11,200 nt of DNA, taken from contig CAJGCP010000045.1 of assembly GCA_904501885.1 (NCBI GenBank), positions 1 to 11,200 of the forward strand, read 5' to 3'. Below are positions 1 through 6,775 of this stretch, one piece after another. A program made the translations under genes and the position numbers. This DNA comes from an uncultured Acetatifactor sp. Its GTDB lineage: Bacteria > Bacillota > Clostridia > Lachnospirales > Lachnospiraceae. Position 1 is the stretch's first letter, and the number at the start of each line of letters is the position of its first letter. The notes under the pieces are model-generated. The model did not search any database. It was given only the letters and a program-made list of their open reading frames with translations, and was not told the DNA's origin.

Positions 1-181
1 CATGGCGTGCCTCCATGTCCATAATCTCTTCATGAAGAAGTCCGTTAAAACCTCTCTTAATACCCTTTACTTTTAAACCTCTGGAAATGGCAGTACGAAC
101 GGTAGCACGAATGGCTGCATTCATACCGGGCGCATCTCCTCCACTGGTCAAAATTGCAATCGTCTTAATCTCGTTGCTCAA
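1..181 (-). CDS. pfkA: 6-phosphofructokinase, N-terminal part (cut by window edge)
   Basis: Encodes the N-terminal 60 residues of ATP-dependent 6-phosphofructokinase, the cytoplasmic glycolytic enzyme that phosphorylates fructose 6-phosphate to the 1,6-bisphosphate. The reading frame from 181 gives MSNEIKTIAILTSGGDAPGM and continues NAAIR, the ATP-binding glycine loop of the PfkA family at residues 13-25; the arginine of NAAIR lies where bacterial PfkA has an allosteric-site arginine. The rest lies off the left edge. The start is a TTG codon at 179-181: an AGGAGG Shine-Dalgarno sequence lies 7 nt upstream, while the in-frame GTG two codons earlier almost touches it, and no ATG is available nearby. 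It follows dnaE by 98 nt on the same strand. A near-consensus sigma-A promoter sits in that gap, so it probably has its own transcript in addition to any read-through. The family assignment is secure; the product name rests on the N-terminus only. Confidence 0.93.
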   Translation of the reverse strand, partial: MSNEIKTIAILTSGGDAPGMNAAIRATVRTAISRGLKVKGIKRGFNGLLHEEIMDMEARH

Positions 182-227
182 AATCACTCCTCCTAAATCG
201 CACACTCCTATTACTCGTCGATTTACT

Positions 228-256
228 ATTTTAATCCTTTTTTTTACAGTTTTCAA
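228..256 (-). promoter_or_regulatory. Sigma-A-type promoter of pfkA
   Basis: On the minus strand a TTGAAA (-35, 251-256) is followed after exactly 17 nt by TAAAAT (-10, 228-233). Each hexamer matches the consensus at five of six positions, and the spacer contains an A8 run. Transcription would start near 221, giving a leader of about 40 nt before the TTG start of pfkA. It lies entirely in the dnaE-pfkA gap. Supported by sequence match only. Confidence 0.7.
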
Positions 257-279
257 TAGGTTTGTAGCAGGTTTTCAAC

Positions 280-3200
280 CTAGTTTATCCTAATTTTAAC
301 ATTTTCTGCGCCGAAAATCTCCGACAGATGTAATTTCAATTCCTCATCTGCCTTCACGCGCCTGTTGACAGGCAAAACCTTGAACGCCTTCGTATCCTTC
401 AGGAAGATGACCACATCATCATTTCCATCCGAATCCTTGATGACTTCTAATAATCTTTGCTCCATCTCATTATAGGCATTGGCATCTGCAAATTGAATCC
501 AAATACCATTAGGAATGCCCTGTGGCCTGGATTGTGCCCCCTGTGTCGGACCGGACCCATCGCCCTGTGCAAAGCGGTTCTGGGGCTGTCTGTAGCCGCC
601 ACTGCCATAGCCACCACCATATCCACCGCCAAATCTGCCGCCACGGCTTTGGAAAATCGGGGCATCACCTGCGTTCTCGGCCTCCTCAAAGGTCACCAGC
701 TGATCACAGATTAATTTGCCGTCCTTGTCATCTTCCACTGACACATGACCCTTCACAAATACCTTGGCGTCTTCCACCAAAAGGGATGCATATTTCTCGT
801 ATGTGTTAGGGAACAAAATCACTTCTACACTTCCCACCAAGTCCTCGATGTTTAGGAACGCCATGGCCTTGTCGTTCTTGGTGTACTTGATACTTTTCTC
901 CGCTATCATTCCACCCACAACAGAATCCTGGTTGTCCGCCACACGCACCTCTCCGGTCTCTTCATCCATAAAGAAATCACTGGTGTTGTGGGTCACATGT
1001 TTCTGCCACAATTCCTGATAAGACTCCATGGGATGTCCGCTTAAGTATATGCCAAGCACCTCTTTTTCAAAGGCAAGTAACATCTCCTTGGGATACTCTT
1101 CCACCTGTGGAAGACGGACATCGAAAGCTTCTTTCTGAGAGTCATCCACAATGTCAAAAAGGGATACCTGTCCTGCCAGGGTGGTCTTCTTATCCTTTGC
1201 CACATGATCCATGAACTGCACATAGACACTCATAAACTGCTGTCTGTTGCCGCCCAGACTATCCAAGGCACCGGCCTTGATAAAGTTTTCCACGGCGCGT
1301 TTATTCAAATCCTTATCCGCCATACGGGTAAGGAAATCCTTCAGGCTGGTAAAAGGGCCTCTTTCCCGGCGCTCTTCCACCACTGCATCAATCACGGGAC
1401 GACCCACGCTCTTGATGGCAGTCAGTGCATAGCGGATGCCGCCATCCGCCACGGAGAAACCGCTCTGTCCCTGGTTAATATCAGGGGGCAAAAGAGGAAT
1501 TCCCATACTTCTACAAGTCAAAATATATTCCGACACTTTCTCTGATTTATCGATAACAGAAGTCAAAAGCGCCGCCATAAACTGTACCGGATAATAGTAT
1601 TTCAAATATGCCGTCTGATATGCAACCACTGCATAACAAGCCGCATGGGACTTGTTAAATGCGTATTTTGCAAAATCCATCATATCGTCATAAATACCGG
1701 AAGCCACGGTCTCACTAATACCCTTGGAAACACATCCGGGCACATTCTCCTGGGCATTTCCATAGACAAAATTGGCCCGCTCCTTCTCCATCACTTCCTG
1801 TTTCTTTTTACTCATGGCACGACGCACCAAGTCGCTTCGTCCCAAGGTATATCCGCCCAGGTCACGTACAATCTGCATAACCTGTTCCTGGTACACGATA
1901 CAACCATAGGTAGGTGCCAAAATAGGCTCTAACTGAGGACAAGAATAGGCCACCAAATCGTGGTTGTTTTTACCCTTGATGTATTTAGGAATAAAGTCCA
2001 TAGGACCGGGACGATAGAGGGAAATACCTGCAATCACATCTTCCAGATTCTGAGGGCGTAGTTCCTTCATAAAGTTCTTCATACCGCCACTTTCCAACTG
2101 GAAAATACCGTCCGTCTTACCGGTTCCGATGGAGGCCAAAACCTCCGGGTCGTTATAATCTAGGTGGTCGATGTCAATCTCCACACCTGTGGTTTCTTTC
2201 ACAAATTTCACTGCATCGTGAATCACAGTCAGGGTACGAAGCCCCAAAAAGTCCATCTTAAGTAAGCCCAATTCTTCCAACGTGGTCATGGTAAACTGGG
2301 TGGTGATGGAACCATCACTGCCTCTGGAAAGGGGCACAAACTCATCTGCCGCTTGAGGACAAATAACCACACCTGCCGCATGCATGGAAACATTCTTTGG
2401 CATTCCCTCCAGCTTCTTGCACATGTCAATCAGGGTGCGGACGGTCTCGTCCTCCTGATACAGTTTGCGTAGCTCCGGATTCATCTCCAGCGCCCGCTCC
2501 AACGTAATATTCAACTCCTTGGGTACCATCTTTGCAATAGCATCTGCTGTGGAATAGGGCAAATCCATAACACGGGCCACATCCCGCACCACCGCTCTGG
2601 CTGCCATGGTACCGAAAGTGACAATCTGTACCACTTTTTCTGAACCATATTTGCGTCCCACGTAATCGATGACTTCCTGTCTGCGGTTAAAGCAGAAGTC
2701 AATATCGATATCCGGCATGGATACACGCTCCGGATTTAAGAAACGTTCAAACAGCAGGCTATATCTGATAGGGTCAATATTCGTAATCTTCAAGCAATAG
2801 GAAACGATACTTCCCGCAGCGGAACCACGTCCCGGCCCCACAGGAATGCCGTTGGATTTGGCATAATTGATAAAATCCCATACAATCAGGAAATAGTCCA
2901 CATATCCCATTCTGCGGATAACGGACAACTCATAGTCCATTCTCTCCCGCAAAGTCTGTCCCGTATCTCCTGCCGGTTGATCGGGATCCCCGTATCTCTC
3001 TACCAGGCCATCTAAACATAACTTGTTCAGATAACTCCAGGAGTCATATCCTTCCGGCACCTCGTAATGGGGCAATTTGGTGACGCCAAACTCGATTTCC
3101 ACATTGCATCGGTCTGCAATCTTTTGAGTGTTTTCTATGGCTTCCAAGGCATAAGGGAAAAGTCCCCGCATTTGCTCTTCGCTCTTCACAAAATACTGGC

Positions 3201-3921
3201 CGCCCTCGTAGCGCATTCTATCCTCATCACTGAGTTTCTTGCCCGTCTGCATGCAGAGCAACACATCATGAGCCTCCATATCGGACTCGTAAGTATAGTG
3301 TACATCGTTGGTTGCAACCAGGGGAATGTTCAACTCCCGGCTCATCTTCAAAAGTTCCGTATTGACCTGACGTTGCTCCGGTATACCATGATCCTGTAAT
3401 TCCAAGAAGTAATTGCCTTTGCCAAAGCATGCCTCGTATTTCAGGGCACACTCTCTTGCCTCAGCCAGCATACCCTTCATGATAAATCTCTGCACCTCAC
3501 CTGCCAGACAGGCGGACAGCGCAATGATACCCTCGTGGTAGCGGTTCAACACTTCCATGTCCACTCTGGGTCTGTAGTAATAACCTTCCGTAAATCCTTT
3601 GCTGACAATCTTAATCAGGTTGGCATACCCCGCATTGTTTTCTGCCAATAAAACCAAATGATGATATCTTTCTTCTCCGCCACCGATTTCTTTGTCAAAA
3701 CGGGAATTGGGTGCCACATACACCTCACAACCCAAAATAGGCTTAATGCCTGCCGCCTTCGCGGCACGATAAAAGTCAATGGCACCATACATCACCCCAT
3801 GGTCTGTGATGGCAGCACTATCCATCCCAAGGTCTTTTACTCGGGCTACATATTCCTTAATTTTGTTAGAGCCATCCAACAACGAATATTCGGTGTGGAC
3901 ATGAAGATGAACAAATGCCAT
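280..3921 (-). CDS. dnaE: DNA polymerase III alpha subunit, DnaE type
   Basis: Replicative DNA polymerase of the C family, DnaE class (1213 residues, near the usual 1100-1200 plus an insert). In Firmicutes this enzyme normally works beside PolC. An N-terminal PHP domain (about 1-210) opens with HLHVHTEYSLLDG and keeps the metal-binding HxH pattern. The palm carries PGRGSAAGS at 363-371 and PDIDIDF at 403-409, giving catalytic D404 and D406; the third aspartate is D557 in KMDFLGLRTL. A helix-hairpin-helix region (about 805-890) is followed by QVSLFD at 918-923, a textbook sliding-clamp-binding motif, and by an OB fold at about 1000-1080. Residues 1092-1135 form a glycine-rich, low-complexity linker, and a small conserved C-terminal domain ends the protein. 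The ATG at 3921 is preceded by AAGGGA and matches the family N-terminus. It begins 15 nt after the metK stop with no terminator between, so co-transcription under the SAM riboswitch is likely. Confidence 0.97.
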   Translation of the reverse strand: MAFVHLHVHTEYSLLDGSNKIKEYVARVKDLGMDSAAITDHGVMYGAIDFYRAAKAAGIKPILGCEVYVAPNSRFDKEIGGGEERYHHLVLLAENNAGYANLIKIVSKGFTEGYYYRPRVDMEVLNRYHEGIIALSACLAGEVQRFIMKGMLAEARECALKYEACFGKGNYFLELQDHGIPEQRQVNTELLKMSRELNIPLVATNDVHYTYESDMEAHDVLLCMQTGKKLSDEDRMRYEGGQYFVKSEEQMRGLFPYALEAIENTQKIADRCNVEIEFGVTKLPHYEVPEGYDSWSYLNKLCLDGLVERYGDPDQPAGDTGQTLRERMDYELSVIRRMGYVDYFLIVWDFINYAKSNGIPVGPGRGSAAGSIVSYCLKITNIDPIRYSLLFERFLNPERVSMPDIDIDFCFNRRQEVIDYVGRKYGSEKVVQIVTFGTMAARAVVRDVARVMDLPYSTADAIAKMVPKELNITLERALEMNPELRKLYQEDETVRTLIDMCKKLEGMPKNVSMHAAGVVICPQAADEFVPLSRGSDGSITTQFTMTTLEELGLLKMDFLGLRTLTVIHDAVKFVKETTGVEIDIDHLDYNDPEVLASIGTGKTDGIFQLESGGMKNFMKELRPQNLEDVIAGISLYRPGPMDFIPKYIKGKNNHDLVAYSCPQLEPILAPTYGCIVYQEQVMQIVRDLGGYTLGRSDLVRRAMSKKKQEVMEKERANFVYGNAQENVPGCVSKGISETVASGIYDDMMDFAKYAFNKSHAACYAVVAYQTAYLKYYYPVQFMAALLTSVIDKSEKVSEYILTCRSMGIPLLPPDINQGQSGFSVADGGIRYALTAIKSVGRPVIDAVVEERRERGPFTSLKDFLTRMADKDLNKRAVENFIKAGALDSLGGNRQQFMSVYVQFMDHVAKDKKTTLAGQVSLFDIVDDSQKEAFDVRLPQVEEYPKEMLLAFEKEVLGIYLSGHPMESYQELWQKHVTHNTSDFFMDEETGEVRVADNQDSVVGGMIAEKSIKYTKNDKAMAFLNIEDLVGSVEVILFPNTYEKYASLLVEDAKVFVKGHVSVEDDKDGKLICDQLVTFEEAENAGDAPIFQSRGGRFGGGYGGGYGSGGYRQPQNRFAQGDGSGPTQGAQSRPQGIPNGIWIQFADANAYNEMEQRLLEVIKDSDGNDDVVIFLKDTKAFKVLPVNRRVKADEELKLHLSEIFGAENVKIRIN

Positions 3922-3936
3922 TTTAGTTATTCCCTT

Positions 3937-5124
3937 TTATAAATATTTCTTTAACTCTTCTGCCTTATCACAGTTCTCCCAAGGCAGAGACACATCATCT
4001 CTTCCGAAATGACCATAGGCTGCGGTAGGTTTGTAGATGGGTCTGCGCAAATCCAGCATCTTGATGATGCCTGCAGGGCGCAAATCAAAATTCTCACGAA
4101 CAATTTCTACTAATTTCTCGTTGGAAAGCTTACCCGTACCAAAGGTGTCCACCATGATGGAAGTGGGTTGCGCCACACCGATGGCGTAGGATAACTGAAT
4201 CTCGCACTTCTCAGCCAATCCGGCTTTTACGATATTTTTCGCCACATAACGCGCCGCATAAGCAGCACTTCTGTCCACCTTAGTACAGTCCTTTCCGGAA
4301 AAAGCACCACCGCCGTGACGAGCCATACCGCCATAGGTGTCTACGATAATTTTTCTTCCGGTAAGTCCGGCATCACCCTGAGGGCCACCAATCACAAATC
4401 TACCGGTGGGATTGATGAAAAACTTGGTGTTCTCATCGATCAATTCCGCGGGAAGAACGGGATCAAATACATATTTCTTAATATCTGCATGAATCTGCTC
4501 CTGGGTCACTTCCTCATCATGCTGGGTGGAAAGTACCACTGCCTCCAAGCGCACAGGCTTGTTATTCTCATCATATTCCACAGAAACCTGGCTCTTTCCG
4601 TCGGGACGCAGGTAGGGCAATGTGCCATCCTTACGCACCTTAGTCAACTGTCTTGCCAGCTTATGGGAAAGAGAAATAGGATAGGGCATAAGTTCCGGGG
4701 TCTCGTTGGTGGCATAGCCAAACATCATTCCCTGGTCTCCCGCTCCGATAGCCTCCAACTGTTCATCGCTCATGTTGGCCTCCCTTGCTTCAAAGGCAAG
4801 GTCCACACCCATAGCAATATCCGGAGATTGCTTATCCAATGCTACCATTACGGCGCAGGTATTGCCGTCAAATCCGATTTTGGAATTATCATATCCGATA
4901 TCCACTACGGTCTTACGCACGATGGCCGGCACGTCCAGGTTTGCTTTGGTGGTAATCTCTCCTGTCACCAGCACAAAACCGGTACAACTTGTAGCCTCAC
5001 ATGCCACACGGCTCATGGGGTCCTGTTCCATACACGCATCTAAAATAGCGTCAGACACTGCGTCGCAAAGTTTATCGGGATGTCCCTCTGTTACTGATTC
5101 TGATGTAAATAAATGTTTTTCCAT
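3937..5124 (-). CDS. metK: S-adenosylmethionine synthetase
   Basis: Makes S-adenosylmethionine from methionine and ATP, releasing phosphate and pyrophosphate; a cytoplasmic homo-oligomer and the cell's source of methyl groups. The 395 residues match the normal family length. The N-terminal GHPDK (H15 within residues 14-18), the signature GAGDQGMMFGYA at 127-138 and the phosphate-binding GGGAFSGKD at 271-279 are all intact, so it should be active. The ATG at 5124 has an AGAGGAAG ribosome binding site and the N-terminus EKHLFTSESVTEGHPDK is typical. It is preceded by a SAM-I riboswitch and an intrinsic terminator, so high SAM should stop transcription before the gene, a classic feedback loop. 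dnaE follows after 15 nt, with its ribosome binding site in the gap. Confidence 0.98.
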   Translation of the reverse strand: MEKHLFTSESVTEGHPDKLCDAVSDAILDACMEQDPMSRVACEATSCTGFVLVTGEITTKANLDVPAIVRKTVVDIGYDNSKIGFDGNTCAVMVALDKQSPDIAMGVDLAFEAREANMSDEQLEAIGAGDQGMMFGYATNETPELMPYPISLSHKLARQLTKVRKDGTLPYLRPDGKSQVSVEYDENNKPVRLEAVVLSTQHDEEVTQEQIHADIKKYVFDPVLPAELIDENTKFFINPTGRFVIGGPQGDAGLTGRKIIVDTYGGMARHGGGAFSGKDCTKVDRSAAYAARYVAKNIVKAGLAEKCEIQLSYAIGVAQPTSIMVDTFGTGKLSNEKLVEIVRENFDLRPAGIIKMLDLRRPIYKPTAAYGHFGRDDVSLPWENCDKAEELKKYL

Positions 5125-5190
5125 TTGTTCTTCCTCTTTCTTTTTTATGAAATAAAGAATCCTTTTGGGTTTCTATGTTTTCTTTTATTG

Positions 5191-5219
5191 AAAAAGGTCC
5201 GCTTGCAACAAGCGGACCT
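5191..5219 (-). terminator. Riboswitch-controlled intrinsic terminator ahead of metK
   Basis: On the minus strand AGGTCCGCTTG and CAAGCGGACCT form a perfect 11-bp GC-rich stem (5209-5219 with 5195-5205) around a TTG loop (5206-5208), followed at once by a T run. It lies between the SAM-I aptamer and the metK start, about 65 nt before the ATG. It is the expression platform of the riboswitch: the OFF state at high SAM should form this hairpin. It also protects against unregulated read-through from murA. Confidence 0.93.
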
Positions 5220-5233
5220 CAATCTTACGATTG
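5220..5233 (-). other. Small GTAA-tetraloop hairpin between aptamer and terminator
   Basis: The transcript segment CAATC-GTAA-GATTG can fold into a 5-bp stem capped by a GNRA-type tetraloop, lying between the aptamer and the terminator. It may be part of the linker or compete in an antiterminator fold. I could not assign an antiterminator pairing with confidence. Confidence 0.4.
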
Positions 5234-5237
5234 TTAA

Positions 5238-5341
5238 TCCTCTTATTGATCGAATGTACTCGCTCAGGTAGGCACCTTCCTATAAGGGGTTGCCGTGGCT
5301 TCATCGACCCTATGTGTCTCCACCAACTCTGAATAAGAGAA
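5238..5341 (-). promoter_or_regulatory. SAM-I (S-box) riboswitch aptamer
   Basis: Minus-strand RNA leader of metK with the S-box layout. P1 is an 8-bp helix of CTCTTATT (5332-5339) with AATAAGAG (5240-5247). Then come GGTGGAGAC, the kink-turn and core segment GATGAAGCCACGGCAACC (the S-box consensus is close to GATGAAACCCGGCAACC), a short P3 with CC-TTATA-GG, the conserved AAGGTGCC, and a P4 hairpin near 5249-5266. It binds S-adenosylmethionine. The perfect terminator downstream and metK as the regulated gene fit transcriptional OFF control. The first P1 base lies only 18 nt from the murA stop, so its promoter must be inside murA or be the murA promoter itself. I saw no convincing hexamer pair in the last 100 bases of murA. 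Confidence 0.95.
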
Positions 5342-5357
5342 ACTGTATGCAACTGGT

Positions 5358-6650
5358 TTAACTGGTTTTCAGTCTAAACTTTCTAATATCCTTTTCTGTC
5401 TCCACCAAATCAATCTGAGCGCCCAATCCGCGAAGTTTCAAATGAAAATCTTCATAGCCGCGTTCGATGTATTTGATTTCGTCCACAAGGGATACGCCTT
5501 CTGCTGCCAATGCCGCAAGCACCAACGCTGCACCTGCACGCAAATCCGGCGAGGAAATGCTGGCACCGGTATAATTATCCACACCGGTAATAATTGCCGT
5601 ATTACCTTCTACCTTGATATTGGCACCCATCTTGGTAAGCTCGTCCACATATTTGAAACGGTTTTCAAAAATGCTCTCCGTCACAATGCTTGTCCCGCTT
5701 GCAAGTGCCAACGCCACCGTAATCTGTGGTTGCATATCTGTGGGATATCCGGGATAAGGAAGGGTCTTGATCTGCGTACTTTTCAAAGGCTTGGAAGCCA
5801 CCACTCGCACGCAATCATCTGCTTCTTCTACTTCACAGCCAATCTCCAAAAGTTTCGCAGTTATGGATTCCAAATGCTTGGGAATCACATTCTTCACAGT
5901 GATATCACCCTTGGTCACAGCCGCAGCCATCATGAAGGTGCCGGCCTCAATCTGGTCAGGAATAATGGTATATTCCGTACCATGAAGAACAGGTACACCT
6001 TTGATTCGAATCACATCCGTACCGGCGCCCTTAATATTAGCACCCATACTGTTCAAAAAGTTTGCTACATCCACCACATGGGGTTCTTTCGCGGCATTTT
6101 CAATGGTGGAGGAACCTTCCGCCATGGCTGCTGCCATCATCACATTGATGGTGGCGCCCACGCTGGAGACATCCATATAAATATGACTGCCAACCAATTT
6201 TTCCGCCTTTGCCTTAATCAGACCGTACTCAATGTTCACCTCAGCGCCCAATGCACGGAATCCTTTCAGATGCTGGTCGATGGCTCTCATTCCGATGTCA
6301 CAACCTCCGGGAAGTACCACCTCAGCCTGCTTATATTTACCTAATAACGCTCCCAAGAAATAATAGGAAGCACGAATTTTCTTAACGCCTTCTCCATTCA
6401 CCACCAAACTGTGAATGTTGCCACCATTGACCACTACCTTGTGCCGCTCTGCCCGCTTGATCGAAACTCCGATATCCTGCATGGCATTCAGTACCACATT
6501 GGTATCTCTTACGTCCGGCATATTGTCAATATACACGGTTTCATCAGTCATTACGGAAGCAGCAAGAATAGGAAGCGCAGCATTTTTTGCACCTCCTATT
6601 TCAACATCTCCCACCAATGGATTACCGCCTTTGATTGCGTACTGTTCCAT
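5358..6650 (-). CDS. murA: UDP-N-acetylglucosamine 1-carboxyvinyltransferase
   Basis: Catalyses the first committed step of peptidoglycan synthesis, transferring enolpyruvate from phosphoenolpyruvate to UDP-GlcNAc in the cytoplasm. The 430 residues fit the family. GGAKNAALP places K22 and N23 in the substrate site; PGGCDIGMR carries the catalytic loop cysteine C117 (C115 in E. coli); and PTDMQPQ carries the general base D305. The loop cysteine is intact, so the enzyme should be fosfomycin-sensitive at the target level. The ATG at 6650 has GAGG 7-8 nt upstream. Many Firmicutes have two paralogues (MurA/MurAA and MurZ/MurAB), and which one this is cannot be settled here. Its neighbour upstream is a cell-wall M23 protein, and downstream lies the SAM riboswitch, 17 nt after the stop. 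No terminator lies directly after the gene other than that of the riboswitch. Confidence 0.97.
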   Translation of the reverse strand: MEQYAIKGGNPLVGDVEIGGAKNAALPILAASVMTDETVYIDNMPDVRDTNVVLNAMQDIGVSIKRAERHKVVVNGGNIHSLVVNGEGVKKIRASYYFLGALLGKYKQAEVVLPGGCDIGMRAIDQHLKGFRALGAEVNIEYGLIKAKAEKLVGSHIYMDVSSVGATINVMMAAAMAEGSSTIENAAKEPHVVDVANFLNSMGANIKGAGTDVIRIKGVPVLHGTEYTIIPDQIEAGTFMMAAAVTKGDITVKNVIPKHLESITAKLLEIGCEVEEADDCVRVVASKPLKSTQIKTLPYPGYPTDMQPQITVALALASGTSIVTESIFENRFKYVDELTKMGANIKVEGNTAIITGVDNYTGASISSPDLRAGAALVLAALAAEGVSLVDEIKYIERGYEDFHLKLRGLGAQIDLVETEKDIRKFRLKTS

Positions 6651-6695
6651 TCCTATACCTCAGTTTAATTGATACAGAGATCACTCTATTTTTAT

Positions 6696-6724
6696 ATGTT
6701 ACCACAAAATATATTTTTTGTAAA
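6696..6724 (-). promoter_or_regulatory. Candidate promoter of murA
   Basis: In the 125-nt gap upstream of murA the minus strand has TTTACA (6719-6724), 17 nt, then TAACAT (6696-6701), five and four matches to the sigma-A consensus, with a likely start near 6689 and a leader of about 39 nt. The spacer overlaps a small dyad, ACAAAA-N6-TTTTGT (6704-6721). Other hexamer combinations further upstream (for example around the TATAGTATAC segment at 6731-6740) are possible, so the exact site is uncertain. No convincing terminator for the upstream M23 gene is visible in the gap. Confidence 0.45.
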
Positions 6725-6775
6725 CCTGCTGTATACTATATAAGCCATTTTCTGCCAGCCGACAAAACCAGACAA

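Noticed and set aside
580..655. Glycine-rich stretch of dnaE considered as a sign of a frameshift or inserted element
   Set aside because: The frame continues cleanly into a conserved DnaE C-terminal domain with no stop or target duplication, so it is an in-frame linker.
447..689. 80-codon alternative frame within the glycine-rich part of dnaE
   Set aside because: It is a product of the repetitive GC-rich codons of the linker in a shifted frame, with no start signal.
4315..5043. 242-codon open frame on the plus strand opposite metK
   Set aside because: Antisense to a fully conserved metK; the composition is that of a shadow frame, with no recognisable motif or start signal.
5342..5400. Search for a metK promoter at the end of murA
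   Set aside because: The best pairs, such as TTGGTG-17-TAGAAA, match the consensus too poorly to report as a feature.
5442..6344. 300-codon open frame on the plus strand opposite murA
   Set aside because: It lies wholly antisense to an unambiguous murA, its translation is rich in His, Cys and Phe with no domain, and it has no ribosome binding site or promoter.
6741..6775. Possible terminator after the M23 gene
   Set aside because: The TTTTGTC and GCAGAAAA segments do not pair well and no T run follows, so no terminator was called.
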